Positions 7,893 through 17,058 of a stretch of DNA of 64,000 nucleotides are shown here, piece after piece (position 1 is the first letter of the stretch; the number at the start of each line of letters is the position of its first letter). The position numbers and the translations under genes were made by a program. The notes under the pieces are model-generated. The model was not told where the DNA came from. It saw nothing but the letters and a program-made list of their open reading frames with translations, and did no database searches. The stretch spans positions 1,516,001 to 1,580,000 of the forward strand of contig NZ_CP094669.1 in the NCBI RefSeq assembly GCF_022827545.1. The letters are read 5' to 3'. This stretch comes from Hymenobacter tibetensis. Lineage in GTDB: Bacteria > Bacteroidota > Bacteroidia > Cytophagales > Hymenobacteraceae.

Positions 7893-10229
7893 CTAATCTA
7901 GCTTGACTTTTACGCGCAGCGCTAGCAGGCCTTTTACCCCCTGAAGCTCTTCCAACTCCAACTCTTCTATTTCGGGTTCGAGTAGGCCACGGTCTTGGAG
8001 GTAGTCGAGGTACTCGCAATATTCTTCGCTCTCGCGTTGCTGCGTGTACACCAGCGCAATATGGCCGGGCTGGGTGAGCCGTTCGCCGGTACCTTGCACA
8101 GTAGCCTTATCAATTCGCTTCTTGATGATTTCGTAGCGAATGTTGTAAGCACCATCCACGTCGAACTGGCGCTCATCTTGTCGGAACCGGATGCTCAACG
8201 ACTGGCTATGGATGAGGATGAGCTGAGTGGTATCCAGCGGAACCGGAAGTTGCGGCTTGATAGCGGCTGTACGACGCGTGATTTCAATCATCACCAGCAG
8301 TTGCCACAGCCGCAGGTTCTTCAGGAAAACCATATCGAACGGCTTGTTTTCCACCAGCGATGCGCCCACGTAGATGTTGTATTCCACGCCGTCGGTTTTG
8401 AAGCGTTGGAAATAGTGCGGGAACATCAGCTGCGCCTTCTCTTCTTCCTCGTCCAAATAGTCGCTCACAGCGTCGTTGAGCAAGGTGGTGCTTTGCTCGA
8501 AGGCCTTCCGGCGCTTGTACACAATGCCTAGCTCGGGGTCGATATTCGACCAGTATTGGCTGATAACAGGTTGTAACGCTGGCGTATTCTGCCGCAGATA
8601 CTCGAACAGCGGTTCCACCTCCGTCTTCAGCGACTCGAAAATGCTAACCTCGTCACCCGAGATAATGCCTTGCCGTAGGCGGCGCAAGTTTTTGTTAACG
8701 TAGAACTTGAGTTCGTCGAGTATGGGTAGCGCTTGAAACTCCGCGGCCTTTTTGAGCACGCGGTTCGCTAAGGTCAGGTGCTCGATCAAGTCGCCCTGCA
8801 CTGCCTCGTTGCGGGCCGTACTGCTGCCCCGAATATCAGCCGAGCCGTGTAGCGGAAATACATCATGAAACACAATGTCTTCCATTTCGGCGTTGCGGTT
8901 GCCGTCTTCCTGCTTTTGCAGCAGGTTCTGGGCCGCATTGGTGAAGCGCCACTCCATCGTAGGATGGATGGCCGTAAACTTCTCTTTGATGATGGCTTGC
9001 ACGCGGGTGTGAATTTCCTCGGCGTTGCGCTTCACAGCCACGGCAAACAACGGCACAAACTGCGCCACCGTTTCCACATCAAACTCGTCTAAGTCACCTT
9101 CATTAGGCGAGCCCAATTCCAGCAAACCCACCGTATCGTCGCCGTAGGGCAGCAATGCCAGAATGGCTGAGCGAATGCCCAAGCTTAGAATCTGCTGGCG
9201 CAAATCTTCGGGAATGTCGGCGGTTTCCACGTTCTCGAGTACCAGCGGCTGGCGGTTTTGCCATAGCTCCCGGTAGATCTGGCGGAAGCCCGAGCCGGCA
9301 TCCTGGCTGTGCAGCTGCTTGGTAAGAAAGCTGTGGTTGATTTTACGACCAAAATCTACAAAAGCCTGCTTCTTCTCGTCGTAGGCCGCAATGCCGAGCT
9401 GCAAGAAGGGCCGCCCAAACAACACCCGTAGCTTCTCCTGAATCTGTTCGAGCCGGTCCGAGGCTTGCAGCACGTCGCGCTCCAGCAAATCATATTTCAG
9501 CTCCGATAGGATTTCCTGGTCGGTTACGTCTACGAGGTGCAGAATGTGCATGCCTTCCAGCTCGAAGCGGTCCATGGGCAGTAGTTCCTGCCAGGCGTCG
9601 ATGCGGTGTGGGTTGCGGGTGAGGTGTTCTATCTGCTCGGAGGTCAGCTCGGGCCGCGGCCCGCCTACCACCCGCACATCCAAGAAAGTGGTATTGAAAT
9701 CGACGCCGTAGTGCCGGTACAGGCCAATGCTATAGTCCGGGACGGTAAACGTGATAGTGCCGTACTGCGGCATCTGCACGCCATATACCTTGTCGAGAAT
9801 CAACTGGTAGGCCATTCGGGTGGAATGGAGCTCCAGCGTCCGGTTATCGATATTGAGCGGCTGCTTGATGGTTTTGGTACCCGTCAGGAGCACTTCCGCA
9901 AAGCGCGGTGTGTGATAGAAGCTGTAGCGCTGAAAAGGCGCAATGGCACCGCTGATGTCGGATTTGAAAGAGGCCGGCGGAAACATGGCCAGCATCAGCG
10001 TCTCCACTAAGTCGCAGTTGCATTCCAGCACGGCCATGTCCGTAATAGGCCCACGCGCCCACGGTTGTTCGGCTACTTTTTCGCCGATGGCACGGGCCAG
10101 CAAGGCTAAGCCCGGATTAGGGTCGTGCTCATGCGCTTGCCAATACGCAATAAGTGGCTCGAAGCTAAGCGTCGATTTGAACGGAAACGCCGAGAGGGTG
10201 GTGCGGGCAATAGTAGGTTCGGGTAGCAT
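7893..10229 (-). CDS. Large GAF-domain protein
   Basis: 778-residue soluble protein. A GAF-like domain is visible at about residues 250-420 (RLEQIQEKLRVLF..., SLGIRSAILALLPYGDDTVGLLEL), the part of such proteins that binds small ligands or mediates dimerisation. The N-terminal 240 and C-terminal 350 residues match nothing I recognise; there is no histidine kinase, GGDEF or HTH motif. Start: the frame is open to a TTG at 10259, but the ATG at 10229 (MLPEPTIARTTLSAF) is preferred. It stands alone on the minus strand, convergent with the PAP2 gene. A sensory or scaffolding role is inferred from the GAF domain only. Confidence 0.7.
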   Translation of the reverse strand: MLPEPTIARTTLSAFPFKSTLSFEPLIAYWQAHEHDPNPGLALLARAIGEKVAEQPWARGPITDMAVLECNCDLVETLMLAMFPPASFKSDISGAIAPFQRYSFYHTPRFAEVLLTGTKTIKQPLNIDNRTLELHSTRMAYQLILDKVYGVQMPQYGTITFTVPDYSIGLYRHYGVDFNTTFLDVRVVGGPRPELTSEQIEHLTRNPHRIDAWQELLPMDRFELEGMHILHLVDVTDQEILSELKYDLLERDVLQASDRLEQIQEKLRVLFGRPFLQLGIAAYDEKKQAFVDFGRKINHSFLTKQLHSQDAGSGFRQIYRELWQNRQPLVLENVETADIPEDLRQQILSLGIRSAILALLPYGDDTVGLLELGSPNEGDLDEFDVETVAQFVPLFAVAVKRNAEEIHTRVQAIIKEKFTAIHPTMEWRFTNAAQNLLQKQEDGNRNAEMEDIVFHDVFPLHGSADIRGSSTARNEAVQGDLIEHLTLANRVLKKAAEFQALPILDELKFYVNKNLRRLRQGIISGDEVSIFESLKTEVEPLFEYLRQNTPALQPVISQYWSNIDPELGIVYKRRKAFEQSTTLLNDAVSDYLDEEEEKAQLMFPHYFQRFKTDGVEYNIYVGASLVENKPFDMVFLKNLRLWQLLVMIEITRRTAAIKPQLPVPLDTTQLILIHSQSLSIRFRQDERQFDVDGAYNIRYEIIKKRIDKATVQGTGERLTQPGHIALVYTQQRESEEYCEYLDYLQDRGLLEPEIEELELEELQGVKGLLALRVKVKLD

Positions 10230-10332
10230 AGTACAGGCAACAACACCCAAGGTAGCCAAATCATTGCGGCTTGCTAAGATGGTAGAATCTATACGCAGCC
10301 AAGCTTGAAGCGGACGTAGGGCCGCGGTGCTT

Positions 10333-10899
10333 TTAGCGAGTGAGCACCACCTCTATATCATCATCCTCGCCGCCAGGATCAGCCAAACTCCGGGGTTGGC
10401 CATCAAGAGTTAAGTCCTTCTTAATGTTGTTGTTGCAAGTGCAGCAAGCGTTGCTTATAAACTCGTCTTCTACCTTGACATTCGTTATTGAAAAGCTCTT
10501 GATTTCACGGTATCTCGGATTTGACCGTAGGCGTCTGCTGGCCAATAAGATCTTGTAAGTGTACTGGTCGAGCTTGCGGGTGCCGCTCTGCGGGAAAGGA
10601 GACGCGTTGTTGATGACTAGTGTCGGCACAAAACCGAGCCGGCCACCCAAAATAACGACGGTGTCTGCGCGAGGGCGTTGAGCCGTGTCGAGCGGTACTC
10701 GCTGGATATAGACAGTGTCGAGGTCGTTGGGCCGAAAACCGTTGGGGTTGGGGTTGGTTGCTGCAGTATCAAGGGCGAAGCGGAAAAACAGCGCATCGTC
10801 CACACTGTCATTGCAAGTGCAGGCAACAGAGCCGCAACAAGCTGCCAGCGCGGTAGAAAGAACAAATAGCAGAAGCCAGGTAAACGAATTGCGAAGCAT
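10333..10899 (-). CDS. Putative cysteine-rich lipoprotein
   Basis: 188-residue protein of unknown family. The N-terminus (MLRNSFTWLLLFVLSTALAAC) is a lipoprotein signal peptide with lipobox LAAC. Shortly after come CGSVACTC, and near the C-terminus CCTCNNN, so Cys pairs could be disulfide-bonded or bind metal. The tail is acidic (PGGEDDDIEVVL). The start at ATG 10899 is supported by the signal peptide and by a perfect TATCTTTG element (10913-10906) ending six bases upstream of it; the open frame reaching 11019 is not credible. The product is predicted to sit in the outer or inner membrane facing the periplasm. Confidence 0.65.
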   Translation of the reverse strand: MLRNSFTWLLLFVLSTALAACCGSVACTCNDSVDDALFFRFALDTAATNPNPNGFRPNDLDTVYIQRVPLDTAQRPRADTVVILGGRLGFVPTLVINNASPFPQSGTRKLDQYTYKILLASRRLRSNPRYREIKSFSITNVKVEDEFISNACCTCNNNIKKDLTLDGQPRSLADPGGEDDDIEVVLTR

Positions 10900-10905
10900 A
10901 GGGCG

Positions 10906-10913
10906 CAAAGATA
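10906..10913 (-). promoter_or_regulatory. -7 element TATCTTTG next to a start codon
   Basis: On the minus strand TATCTTTG ends six bases before the lipoprotein ATG at 10899. It matches the Bacteroidota -7 consensus exactly; I see no good TTG at the -33 spacing. If used, transcription would start at or inside the first codons, giving a leaderless mRNA. Confidence 0.5.
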
Positions 10914-11024
10914 CAGGGGATTCGAGCAGCATGTTGTGCCATGCAGCTAGAGTAAGCCACTTTACGCACGAGCCTGTTGCTTTGTGAAGCAAGCTACTTG
11001 GAGGTGGGTAAACAAGCACACATG

Positions 11025-11056
11025 AAAAAGCCAGCCTTCAGAGGAAAGCTGGCTTT
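11025..11056 (-). terminator. Terminator of the T9SS cargo gene
   Basis: On the minus strand AAAGCCAGC (11056-11048) pairs with GCTGGCTTT (11035-11027), followed by TTC. It starts 20 bases after the stop codon at 11077. Confidence 0.75.
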
Positions 11057-11076
11057 ACAACGGAAAAAGAGCTGAG

Positions 11077-11979
11077 TTATTCTTTCACGAAGCGCTTGGT
11101 TTCCGAGCCGGCGCGGGTGGTTATCTTGTAGTAGTAGGTGCCTGCGGCCAAGTCACCAAGGCTTACTTGCAGCGTATGAGTGCCTTTTTCCTGCTTGGGC
11201 TCCTGGGCCACCGTGCGGAGCGTATTGCCCCGGCCATCGAGAAGTTCTATCGTTACGGGGCCGGCCTTTACAACTGTGTAGTCGAGCTTACTGGTAGCCA
11301 CTGCCGGGTTCGGATACACCCCGGCGCTGCCTGCTTCGGGAGTTGGGCTGGCAGTTGGAGCCTTCGGGTCGAGCAGCAGGAAAGCGGCAGGGCGCAACAA
11401 ACTAGCGGCGCCGGCGCGGCGGTGTAGCCCGCCCTTGAAGTGGCCTGCTTTCTGTTGCTCCGGGCTGGTATTCTTAACGAGAAGCTCTTGAATGTCAGTG
11501 GCCCATTTCTCTTTCTGGGGCTGCACTTCTTGCGTTAGCTGCGCAATGTTGGTGGCATACCGCTGTGCCATCTCATTCACGCTGGTCATAACCGTGCGGG
11601 TTTCATTGCGCAGTTGCTCTCGTTGCTGCTGCTGGGCTTCTGTGAGGGCTATTCGCGGACTGGTCGGCTCCGTGGCCTGGGGCGTAGGCTGGCCAGTGCG
11701 GAAGCTGTGTCGCAGGGCTTGGCGGCGCTGCCGAATTTCCTTGAGCTGACTGCGGTAGATGGCAAGTTGAGCTTTGTCGGAGGTAGCTAGCTGCGCTTCT
11801 AGCTTCTGGCGCTGCTGCCGAACCACGGGCAGCACATTCTGCTCGATGTACGCTCTTACTTCACGGCGTGCTGGGCGGTTGTCGTCGCGGAGGGTTGAAC
11901 TGGCTGAGCTGGCCGGGCCGAGCAGCAAAAGCACGAGCAGCAAGGCTAGCGTTTGGGAGAGAAATACTTTCATCATCAA
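11077..11979 (-). CDS. Secreted protein with type IX secretion C-terminal sorting domain
   Basis: 300 residues. An N-terminal signal peptide (MMMKVFLSQTLALLLVLLLLG) is followed by a long charged, Gln/Arg-rich helical region (about residues 35-180), a Pro/Thr/Ala linker and a type A T9SS sorting domain at the C-terminus. The last 80 residues show the hallmark VYPNPA start, the LLDGRG turn, LAAGTYYYKI and a final basic KRFVKE. In T9SS bacteria this domain directs export across the outer membrane and is often cleaved. The helical part resembles no named family. Three consecutive ATG codons make the exact start uncertain by two residues. A terminator follows directly. Confidence 0.8.
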   Translation of the reverse strand: MMMKVFLSQTLALLLVLLLLGPASSASSTLRDDNRPARREVRAYIEQNVLPVVRQQRQKLEAQLATSDKAQLAIYRSQLKEIRQRRQALRHSFRTGQPTPQATEPTSPRIALTEAQQQQREQLRNETRTVMTSVNEMAQRYATNIAQLTQEVQPQKEKWATDIQELLVKNTSPEQQKAGHFKGGLHRRAGAASLLRPAAFLLLDPKAPTASPTPEAGSAGVYPNPAVATSKLDYTVVKAGPVTIELLDGRGNTLRTVAQEPKQEKGTHTLQVSLGDLAAGTYYYKITTRAGSETKRFVKE

Positions 11980-12253
11980 CGTAAAATAAGGTTGCAGCTT
12001 TCAATGCTATGGATGCAACCCATCAAGCAAAGTTTAAAAGTGAAGGAAAAAATGTGCCAGCGAAAAGCGTATGAGTGACAATACATAGGACAGTAGCTGT
12101 TGTGTGGCTTCCGCGCTACTCTCCGTACAGACTATAGGCCAAGCCTGCGTCTCCACTGCCAATCCCTTTCTGCCGAATGCCGACTTAACGTGCCATTACC
12201 TGCGGCAGTATATTTTTTAGCTTAACGGGGGGCGGCTGTATCTTGCGCTCCTG

Positions 12254-12898
12254 ATGAACGACCCGGAGATTCGTGCGCTACTGTATCCGCTATTGCAAGG
12301 CGGTGTCTACGTCGATGAACTGCCTACTGGTAGCACTCGGGTCGATGTAGTGCACATCACCGAACACTTTATGCACGGCTACGAAGTGAAAGGTGATGGC
12401 GACACGCTGCAACGAGTGAGCCGCCAACTGGCTTGCTATGCTTGCGCTTACGATTTGGTGACCTTTGTCGTGACCGAGAAGCACTTGCTGAAGGTGTTGC
12501 CTTTGCTGCCCGAGTGGGTGGGCATTTTGGTGGCTTCCCCGGCCGGGCTGCACCTGCACCGGCCGGCTCTCTATAATGCCAGTGTGGAGCGAGCCGCTGT
12601 GGCAGATCTGCTGCTGCTGGAAGAAGTGCGCCAGTTTCTGATGGCCCGCGGCATGACGGGTGTGAGCTTACTGCGCCGCCGGGAAGTGCTTAATGTATTG
12701 CGCACGGCCCATTCTATTCCGCTTTCTGCGCTGGCGCAGTACGTGCGGGCGCAACTCACGGCTCGGCTACCCCAACGGCTGGAGGCGCGGGCCGAGCGAA
12801 AAGCCGAGCGTCAGCGCTTGGGTCGGTTGCGGCGCAAACCAAAAACAAAGCGCAAGAAGCCTCGTTCGCAACCGAAAGCAACGAAACGGCCCACGTAG
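12254..12898 (+). CDS. sce7726 family protein, PD-(D/E)XK nuclease-like fold
   Basis: 214 residues. The N-terminus matches the sce7726 family: MNDPEIRALL, then RVDVVHI and HGYEVKGDGDTLQR (about residues 28-55), which supply the Asp and Glu-x-Lys of a PD-(D/E)XK-like site, and later LVTFVVTEKHL and WVGILVA. The final 40 residues are extremely basic (many Lys and Arg, tail QRLGRLRRKPKTKRKK), suggesting nucleic acid binding. sce7726 proteins occur as orphan genes and in phage or accessory regions; the biochemical role is not established. It stands alone on the plus strand between minus-strand genes. A nuclease activity is inferred, not shown. Confidence 0.75.
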   Translation: MNDPEIRALLYPLLQGGVYVDELPTGSTRVDVVHITEHFMHGYEVKGDGDTLQRVSRQLACYACAYDLVTFVVTEKHLLKVLPLLPEWVGILVASPAGLHLHRPALYNASVERAAVADLLLLEEVRQFLMARGMTGVSLLRRREVLNVLRTAHSIPLSALAQYVRAQLTARLPQRLEARAERKAERQRLGRLRRKPKTKRKKPRSQPKATKRPT

Positions 12899-12985
12899 CC
12901 TCCACCCAAAGCCGCCTGCCGCTGCGAAACAGGTGAGGGAAGCGCGTTGGAATGCCGACTTCAGTGCCTGATTCAAATAACAGCG

Positions 12986-14065
12986 CTACAGCCGTAGCAC
13001 CAGTTGCTGGCCGGGCACTTCCGTATCAGATTCCAGGGTGGAAAGCGTTACGCCCAACAAGCGCACTCCTAGCGGCAAAGGCAGTAGGGCCGCCAGCAAT
13101 TCGTGGCTGACTTGCGCCAGTAGCTCCGGCGTCCGGATAGGAGCCAGAAAGGTGCGGCTACGCGTAATCTGCCGGAAATCAGCATACTTCACTTTCAGCG
13201 TGACGGTGCGGCCCGCCGTGTTCGTGCGCTGGGTGGTGGCCCACACGGCGGCCAACACGGGCTCCAGCCCAGCCAAGAGTTCGTCGTGGGTGACTAGGTC
13301 GTGCTCAAAGGTGGTTTCCGAGCCGATGGACTTGCGTATCCGGTCGGCCACCACAGGGCGGTGGTCTTGGGCGCGGGCAATGTGATAATAGTGCGAGCCG
13401 GCCTTGCCGAAATGCTGCCGCAGAAACGCCTCCGACTGTTGGCGTAAATCCAGCCCCGTAAAGATGCCCAGCTGATGTAGCCGGGCCACCGTGGCGGGCC
13501 CGATGCCGTGAAACTGCCCCACCGCCAGCGTTTCTACAAAAGCCAGTCCTTCATGCGGTTTGATTACAAACTGACCGTTAGGTTTGCGGTAGTCAGAGGC
13601 AAGCTTGGCCAGAAATTTATTGTAGGAAATGCCGGCGGAAGCTGTCAGCTGCGTTTCGGCCAGAATGCGGGCCCTGATTTCCTGCGCTAGCTGCGTGGCC
13701 GACTGAATTTGCTTGAGGTTGTGCGTAACGTCCAGGTAGGCTTCGTCCAGTGAGAGCGGCTCAATCAGGGGCGTGTAGTCGGCAAAAATGGCCCGGATCT
13801 GCCGCGACACTTCTTTGTATACCTCGAAGCGCGGCTTCACAAAAATCAAGTCGGGGCACTTGCGCAGGGCCACCGACGAGGCCATGGCGGAACGCACCCC
13901 AAACTGCCGGGCCTCGTAGCTAGCCGCCGCCACCACGCCCCGTTGCCGCGAACCGCCTACTGCTACCGGGCGGCCCCGCAACGCCGGTTGGTCGCGCTGC
14001 TCCACTGAGGCATAGAACGCATCCATGTCCAGATGAATGATCTTGCGCTGTAACTCCTGCTCCAC
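12986..14065 (-). CDS. dinB: DNA polymerase IV (Y-family)
   Basis: Translesion DNA polymerase of the DinB group, 359 residues from the GTG at 14065. Catalytic acidic residues are visible in KIIHLDMDAFYASVE (start of the palm) and PLSLDEAYLDVT (about residue 105). The HhH thumb region (VGQFHGIGPATVARLHQLGI) and the little-finger domain follow; the C-terminus ends VPGQQLVLRL without an obvious beta-clamp peptide. It allows error-prone bypass of lesions and is usually damage-induced, though I see no LexA-type site. The frame is open up to another GTG at 14149, but those 28 residues are not conserved-looking and overlap the symporter terminator. Confidence 0.9.
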   Translation of the reverse strand: MEQELQRKIIHLDMDAFYASVEQRDQPALRGRPVAVGGSRQRGVVAAASYEARQFGVRSAMASSVALRKCPDLIFVKPRFEVYKEVSRQIRAIFADYTPLIEPLSLDEAYLDVTHNLKQIQSATQLAQEIRARILAETQLTASAGISYNKFLAKLASDYRKPNGQFVIKPHEGLAFVETLAVGQFHGIGPATVARLHQLGIFTGLDLRQQSEAFLRQHFGKAGSHYYHIARAQDHRPVVADRIRKSIGSETTFEHDLVTHDELLAGLEPVLAAVWATTQRTNTAGRTVTLKVKYADFRQITRSRTFLAPIRTPELLAQVSHELLAALLPLPLGVRLLGVTLSTLESDTEVPGQQLVLRL

Positions 14066-14138
14066 TTCGTTGGCCCTGAAAACACGAAGATAAAGTGCCA
14101 CTGCCAACCTAGTGCTTCCGGGCGCGCCTCTCTCAACG

Positions 14139-14188
14139 AAAAGCCCCACCGGCGTGGCCTCCTGAAGTGGGAGCCATGCCGGTGGGGC
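14139..14188 (-). terminator. Terminator of the symporter gene
   Basis: On the minus strand GCCCCACCGGC (14188-14178) and GCCGGTGGGGC (14153-14143) form a strong stem extended by GGC/GCC pairs and followed by TTTTCGTT. It begins 24 bases after the stop at 14212 and separates the symporter from dinB. Confidence 0.88.
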
Positions 14189-14211
14189 AGAAAACCAGAA
14201 AGCTGAAGTAG

Positions 14212-15633
14212 CTAGTGCGACTGTTGTACCAAGCTACTGTCTACTTCCGCCAAACCTTCCACTGGGTCGGGTGCTACATAGTTGTCTACGAACTCGCCTT
14301 CCCAGCGGGCTACTACGGCCGTAGCCAAGCAGTTGCCGATTACGTTCACAGCAGTACGGGCCATGTCCATCAGGGCGTCAATGCCCAAGATGATGAACAC
14401 TGGCCAGGCTGGCAGGTTGAACGAAGCCACCGTAGCCAGCAGAATAACGAGCGAAGCGCGCGGCACGCCCGCCACGCCTTTCGAGGTAAGCATAAGCGTG
14501 AATACCATTACCAGCTGTTGCCCAAACGACAGCTCAATACCTGCTGCCTGCGCCACAAACACGGCCGCCAACGACAGGTACAGGGTAGTGCCATCAAGGT
14601 TGAACGAGTAGCCGGTAGGCATTACGAAGGCCACAATGCGGCGCGGCACCCCTATGCCCTCCATAGCCTCCATGGCCCGGGGCAAAGCAGCCTCCGACGA
14701 CGTGGTAGCAAAAGCAATGCTCACTGGTTCGGCAATAGCCTGCACAAAGCGCTTAACAGGAATACGCGCTAGCAGCGCCACAGGCAGTAGCACAAGCACT
14801 AGGAAAGCTATCAGGGCCGCGTACAGTGTAATAAGCAAATAGAAGGCGTTGCGGAGTGGCTCAAACCCCATCTTACCTACCGTGTAGGCGAGGGCGCCTC
14901 CCACCCCAATCGGGGCGAAGAACATCACCACGTTGGTGAATTTGAACATCACCTCCGACAAGCTGTCGATTATATCGAGCATGGGGCGACGCTTGTTTTG
15001 GTGCACCATGGCCAGCCCGATAGCGAAAATGATGGCGAATACCACTACCTGCAACACCTGCCCCTCCGCAACCGATTTGGCAATGTTTTCAGGGAAGATG
15101 TGCAGAATGATATCCGCTGTGGTTTGCTTGACGGGTTGCAGAGTTTCGGCTTCCACCTCTACGCCGGCTTGACTGATGCCGACCCCCGCTTTGGTTAAGT
15201 TGATGGCCGCCAGGCCAATGAACAGCGCAAACGTGGTGATAACCTCGAAGTAAACCAGGGCTTTGAGCCCCATTTTGCCTACTTGCTTTAAGTCGGCGTG
15301 GCCGGCAATGCCCACTACCAAGGTAGCAAAGACCAGCGGCGCAATAATCGTCTTAACTAGGCGCAGAAAGACGTCGCTGAGCACTTTCAGGCTCACGGCA
15401 AACGTTGGGAAGTCGTTCCCGATTTCGGCCCCGACAAACATGCTCACCACAATCCAGAAAGTGAGGGAACGGCGCTGTACACCGTATGCGGCAAGAGCCA
15501 CTAGAAACAGCCAGCGCGCCGCTCGCGCCACCAAAGGGTCGAGGGTTAGCACCTGGTAGGAGGTAAGCAAGGTGAGCAAAACGGCCACTACGGCCAGCAC
15601 CAAAACGACGGGGACAAGTCGCGAAAACTTCAT
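14212..15633 (-). CDS. Dicarboxylate/amino acid:cation symporter (DAACS family)
   Basis: 473-residue inner-membrane transporter of the GltP/DctA group. Signature segments are present: the serine-rich re-entrant hairpin ATTSSEAALP (about residue 315), MPTGYSFNLDGTTLYL (about residue 345), and IDALMDMARTAVNVIGN near the end, which hold the substrate- and sodium-binding residues. It should import glutamate, aspartate or C4-dicarboxylates with protons or sodium. There is an unusual pair of N-terminal hydrophobic helices before the canonical start (LTFWIVVSMFVGAEIGN), making it longer than the E. coli proteins. The ATG at 15633 (MKFSRLVPVV) is preferred over one 12 codons upstream. A perfect TATCTTTG lies 34 bases before it. 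Confidence 0.88.
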   Translation of the reverse strand: MKFSRLVPVVLVLAVVAVLLTLLTSYQVLTLDPLVARAARWLFLVALAAYGVQRRSLTFWIVVSMFVGAEIGNDFPTFAVSLKVLSDVFLRLVKTIIAPLVFATLVVGIAGHADLKQVGKMGLKALVYFEVITTFALFIGLAAINLTKAGVGISQAGVEVEAETLQPVKQTTADIILHIFPENIAKSVAEGQVLQVVVFAIIFAIGLAMVHQNKRRPMLDIIDSLSEVMFKFTNVVMFFAPIGVGGALAYTVGKMGFEPLRNAFYLLITLYAALIAFLVLVLLPVALLARIPVKRFVQAIAEPVSIAFATTSSEAALPRAMEAMEGIGVPRRIVAFVMPTGYSFNLDGTTLYLSLAAVFVAQAAGIELSFGQQLVMVFTLMLTSKGVAGVPRASLVILLATVASFNLPAWPVFIILGIDALMDMARTAVNVIGNCLATAVVARWEGEFVDNYVAPDPVEGLAEVDSSLVQQSH

Positions 15634-15992
15634 ACGCGGCAGCAAAGAGAAAGGAGTTGGAGGTAGCAAAGATAGGTTTTTGGGTTTCGCTATTCGTTGC
15701 CGGCCTTTTCAGCCTGGTAGCCTACGGGTGTAGCGCCTGCTCAGACATAGAAAAGAACTGCAATTAGGCCCGCTTCGTGCCTCCCCGAAAGATGTTTTTG
15801 CGTCCTTGTAGCTGTCGTAAAAAGCCAACTGAAACAGACCATGCTGTAGCACCAGCAGCTCTTGGTACGAGCCGCAACGGTCCCAGTGAAAACTTCCACT
15901 AGCTTAAGCACTGGTATAAACAGCGGAGGCATTGCTCGGCGCTAGGTGGCCGATACAGGCTGACCGCCTACTTTTATCTTTTCTGCCGCCCT
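15634..15992. other. Intergenic region between divergent genes
   Basis: 359 bases separate the symporter from the epimerase gene. The minus-strand element TATCTTTG (15674-15667) is the likely -7 of the symporter promoter, without a clear TTG at -33. A 63-codon minus-strand frame (15741-15932) exists; its translation does not look like a protein, though a neighbouring frame gives HGLFQLAFYDSYKDAK, which could be the remains of a gene. I do not call a gene here. Confidence 0.45.
15667..15674 (-). promoter_or_regulatory. -7 promoter element of the symporter
   Basis: TATCTTTG on the minus strand, 33 bases upstream of the ATG at 15633. Exact match to TAnnTTTG; the -33 box is weak. Confidence 0.55.
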
Positions 15993-17006
15993 ATGCTTGT
16001 CTGGTCCCTTACGCCCCACACGTTGCCGTTGCGCTTCACTTGGAAAATCTCGCGCAACGCTTCCACCTTTAAAACCAACCTGATTCTACAAGTGCACGAT
16101 CCGGCTGGCGGCCCCATAGGAAGGGGGGAGGCGGCTCCTAACGTGCGCTACGGCGAAACGCCCGAAGGCATACAGCAAGAATTCAGCGCCTTGCAGCAGG
16201 CCGGCTTGGGTGCCGTTCGGACCGAAGCAGAGTTGCACGAGTTTCTGGCGACCCACACACCGGCGCATGCCTTGCGTTTCGCCATCGAGGCGGCATTTGT
16301 GCAGTGGGCGGCGGCACAGGCGGGACAAGCCGTTTGGCAGTGGCTGGGGGCTCCCCAACCAGCAGTGGCTGTTCCAACGGCTTTCACCCTGCCCATCATG
16401 GAGCCAGAAGCCGTAGCGGCTTTCGTGCGGGAGCAAGGCATGGCCCGCTTTCAAACCCTTAAAGTGAAAGTAAACCAGGAAAGCGGGTTCGAGCTATTGC
16501 AGGCCCTTGTGCAAGAATTGCCGGGTCGGCCGCTCATCATTGATGGCAACGAGACCTGGCACGATGTCGATACTCTGCTGCAGTTCGTAGAGCGCGTAAC
16601 AACCCTGCCCGGCTTACACGTGCGCCTACTAGAACAGCCCATGCCCGCCACTCACGTCGCTGACTACCAGTATCTGCGCGCCCGCTCGCCCTGGCCGGTT
16701 TTTGCCGATGAATCCGTCACCGATACCACCGACTTCGAAAGCATAGCCCAGCAGTTTCATGGCGTCAACATGAAGCTGATGAAGGCCGGTGGCTACCGCA
16801 ACGGCCTGCGCATCTTGCGGGAAACCCAGGCCCACGGGTTGCAAACCATGGTTGGCTGCATGGTGGAAACGTCTCTTGGCATTTGGGGGGCTTTGCAAGT
16901 CAGTGGCTTGGCGCAAGTCTGCGACCTGGATGGCTTTCTCATCCTGCGCGACGAGCCATTCAACCTCGTGCATGAAGAAACCGGCCAACTTTATTGGCAC
17001 GAGTAA
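15993..17006 (+). CDS. Dipeptide epimerase (enolase superfamily, MLE subgroup)
   Basis: 337 residues with an N-terminal capping domain and a C-terminal TIM barrel. Catalytic lysine motif LKVKVN (about residue 159), metal ligands Asp in IIDGNETW, Glu in RLLEQPMP and Asp in VFADESVTD, and the second catalytic Lys in VNMKLMKAGG are all visible. The VGCMVETSLGI stretch is typical of L-Ala-D/L-Glu-type dipeptide epimerases. Such enzymes interconvert epimers of dipeptides released from peptidoglycan or the diet. Neighbours give no operon support. o-Succinylbenzoate synthase (MenC) is a relative, but the MxxG-rich C-terminal pattern and lack of men genes nearby favour the epimerase call. Confidence 0.82.
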   Translation: MLVWSLTPHTLPLRFTWKISRNASTFKTNLILQVHDPAGGPIGRGEAAPNVRYGETPEGIQQEFSALQQAGLGAVRTEAELHEFLATHTPAHALRFAIEAAFVQWAAAQAGQAVWQWLGAPQPAVAVPTAFTLPIMEPEAVAAFVREQGMARFQTLKVKVNQESGFELLQALVQELPGRPLIIDGNETWHDVDTLLQFVERVTTLPGLHVRLLEQPMPATHVADYQYLRARSPWPVFADESVTDTTDFESIAQQFHGVNMKLMKAGGYRNGLRILRETQAHGLQTMVGCMVETSLGIWGALQVSGLAQVCDLDGFLILRDEPFNLVHEETGQLYWHE

Positions 17007-17058
17007 CGCTGGGCTAGTGCGTGCGTCTGGCACAGCGTTACCGCCGCAAGGCACGCGG

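Noticed and set aside
12767..12976. Gene opposite the basic tail of the sce7726 protein
   Set aside because: Shadow frame of a Lys/Arg-rich coding region.
15741..15932. 63-codon minus-strand frame between the symporter and epimerase
   Set aside because: No protein-like composition and no start signal. A nearby frame hints at an old gene (HGLFQLAFYDSYKDAK), but too short and frameshifted to call.
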